From Bacteroidales bacterium (GTDB lineage: Bacteria; Bacteroidota; Bacteroidia; Bacteroidales; Muribaculaceae), in assembly GCA_900769345.1 (NCBI GenBank), contig CAAGGJ010000145.1, forward strand, positions 1-6,211: a DNA stretch of 6,211 nucleotides, in the 5' to 3' direction. The notes below the pieces were generated by a model. The model did not search any database. It had not been told where the DNA came from and saw only the letters and a list, made by a program, of their open reading frames with translations. Each line of letters opens with the position of its first letter. Position 1 is the first letter of the stretch. A program made the translations under genes and the position numbers. Positions 5,660-6,211 of this stretch are shown here, piece by piece.

Positions 5660-6136
5660 ATGAATAGAAAAAGTTTATTTGTAGCGGCAATAAGTATGTT
5701 TTGTAGCTTTACGATGTATGCTCAGTTTGAGAACAATATGTATACATGCGATGCAGAGACTTATTCGCTGCTTAGCGATTTGAGCAAATCGCAGTTGGGC
5801 AACGGTAAAATCTATCTTTTTACCACCACTCACCAAGATTTGGCATGGCTAAACAACCTCGACGCGTGCATCGCCGATCGCGATTCGCTGTGGTTGACGC
5901 CGTTTTTGAAGCGTCTTGCCGACGATTCGATAATCGTGAGAATGTATAACACCACAGGCGGCGAGCAACGCGTGAACATAGCCTGCGGCGGTCGCAAGTA
6001 TCAACTCATCAGCACCAACCTCATCGAGGAAGAGCAGGGTGCAGTAGATGCAGTGGTGCTCGGGAAATATGCTATCGAAACATATAAATTAATAGGGTGT
6101 CCAGTTTTGCGTCCCAATTTTAAATCGCTTTTTTAA
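5660..6136 (+). pseudogene. GH38 alpha-mannosidase remnant with a large internal deletion
   Basis: The frame encodes 158 residues, while GH38 enzymes usually run to many hundreds. Residues 1-21 are a signal peptide (MYA|QFENN). Residues about 50-89 match the start of Bacteroidetes GH38 catalytic domains: FTTTHQDLAWL, with H58 and D60 as the family's N-terminal metal ligands, then ACIADRDSLWLTPFLKRL. From about residue 90 the text jumps to what looks like the C-terminal beta domain of the same family: IIVRMYNTTGGEQRVNI, then STNLIEEE, then YAIETYKL, where such proteins normally end. The catalytic nucleophile, remaining zinc ligands and most of both domains are absent, so an active mannosidase is not possible. 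The final residues (GCPVLRPNFKSLF) read into foreign-looking DNA at about 6095. The promoter and reading frame are intact, so a small secreted protein might still be made. An assembly or rearrangement artefact is the main alternative. Confidence 0.7.
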
Positions 6137-6211
6137 GTGTTTTGGTTCGCTCTGTAACCCAGTTTATGGGCAAATGCTCGGCTCTCCAAGCATCAACGTC
6201 CTTCAGTTTAA
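6095..6211. mobile_element. Possible insertion-sequence end, truncated by window edge
   Basis: After the expected end of the GH38 frame (ETYKL) the sequence changes to GGGTGTCCAGTTTTGCGTCC (from 6095), followed within 30 bp by the stop of an inward-pointing minus-strand frame. An outer repeat-like end next to a transposase stop codon is typical IS architecture. The other end is outside the window, so neither a matching inverted repeat nor a target duplication can be seen. The IS family is not recognised. Confidence 0.35.
6120..6211 (-). CDS. 3' end of an unidentified protein, possibly a transposase
   Basis: The minus strand is open from the window edge to a TAA at 6120-6122, giving 29 residues. 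The visible part includes DVDAWRAEHLPINWV and ends TERTKTLKKAI. It is basic and protein-like, but too short for a family call. Its stop lies about 25 bp from the putative IS boundary at 6095, which is why a transposase is suggested. It runs convergent to the GH38 remnant and overlaps its last codons, which fits the remnant's 3' end being supplied by inserted DNA. A resident gene unrelated to any IS is the alternative. Confidence 0.45.
   Translation of the reverse strand, partial: KLKDVDAWRAEHLPINWVTERTKTLKKAI

Overview
The window looks like a piece of a Bacteroidales chromosome, probably gut-type. The evidence is a BspA-like leucine-rich-repeat surface protein, secreted glycoside hydrolases with 'AQ'-type signal-peptide cleavage sites, start codons without clear Shine-Dalgarno sequences, and several promoters of the Bacteroidetes form (TTG near -33, TAnnTTTG near -7). 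I cannot resolve the genus. No tRNA, rRNA or CRISPR array is visible.

Layout. (1) 1-880, minus strand: the first 293 codons of a secreted BspA/LRR_5-type protein, cut by the window edge. (2) 881-1272: a divergent intergenic region with a candidate promoter for each neighbour and a long A/T-rich imperfect inverted repeat between them. (3) 1273-4185, plus strand: an intact 970-residue secreted protein, best read as a multidomain glycoside hydrolase with a (beta/alpha)8 barrel of the GH101/GH129-like type. (4) 4186-4387: a gap between convergent genes containing a strong GC-rich hairpin terminator. (5) 4388-5307, minus strand: a two-gene cassette, a 183-residue putative toxin followed after 17 bp by a 116-residue Xre-type HTH protein, which is the HigBA gene order. 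Its promoter carries two inverted repeats that look like operators. (6) 5308-5659: promoter region, a startless open frame that may be a gene relic, and a clear promoter for the next gene. (7) 5660-6136, plus strand: a gene whose start and end both resemble GH38 alpha-mannosidases but with almost all of the enzyme missing between them, so a large internal deletion. (8) 6095-6211: abrupt change to what may be an insertion-sequence end with the last 29 codons of a minus-strand protein.

How the parts fit together. The LRR protein and the large hydrolase are divergently transcribed cell-envelope or secreted functions, consistent with host- or glycan-facing roles. The toxin-antitoxin-like pair, the GH38 remnant and the IS-like right end suggest that the right half is a decaying, rearranged region. 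The most unusual points are the collapsed GH38 gene, the operator-like palindromes over the toxin promoter, and three promoters with identical GTTG-N20 spacing.
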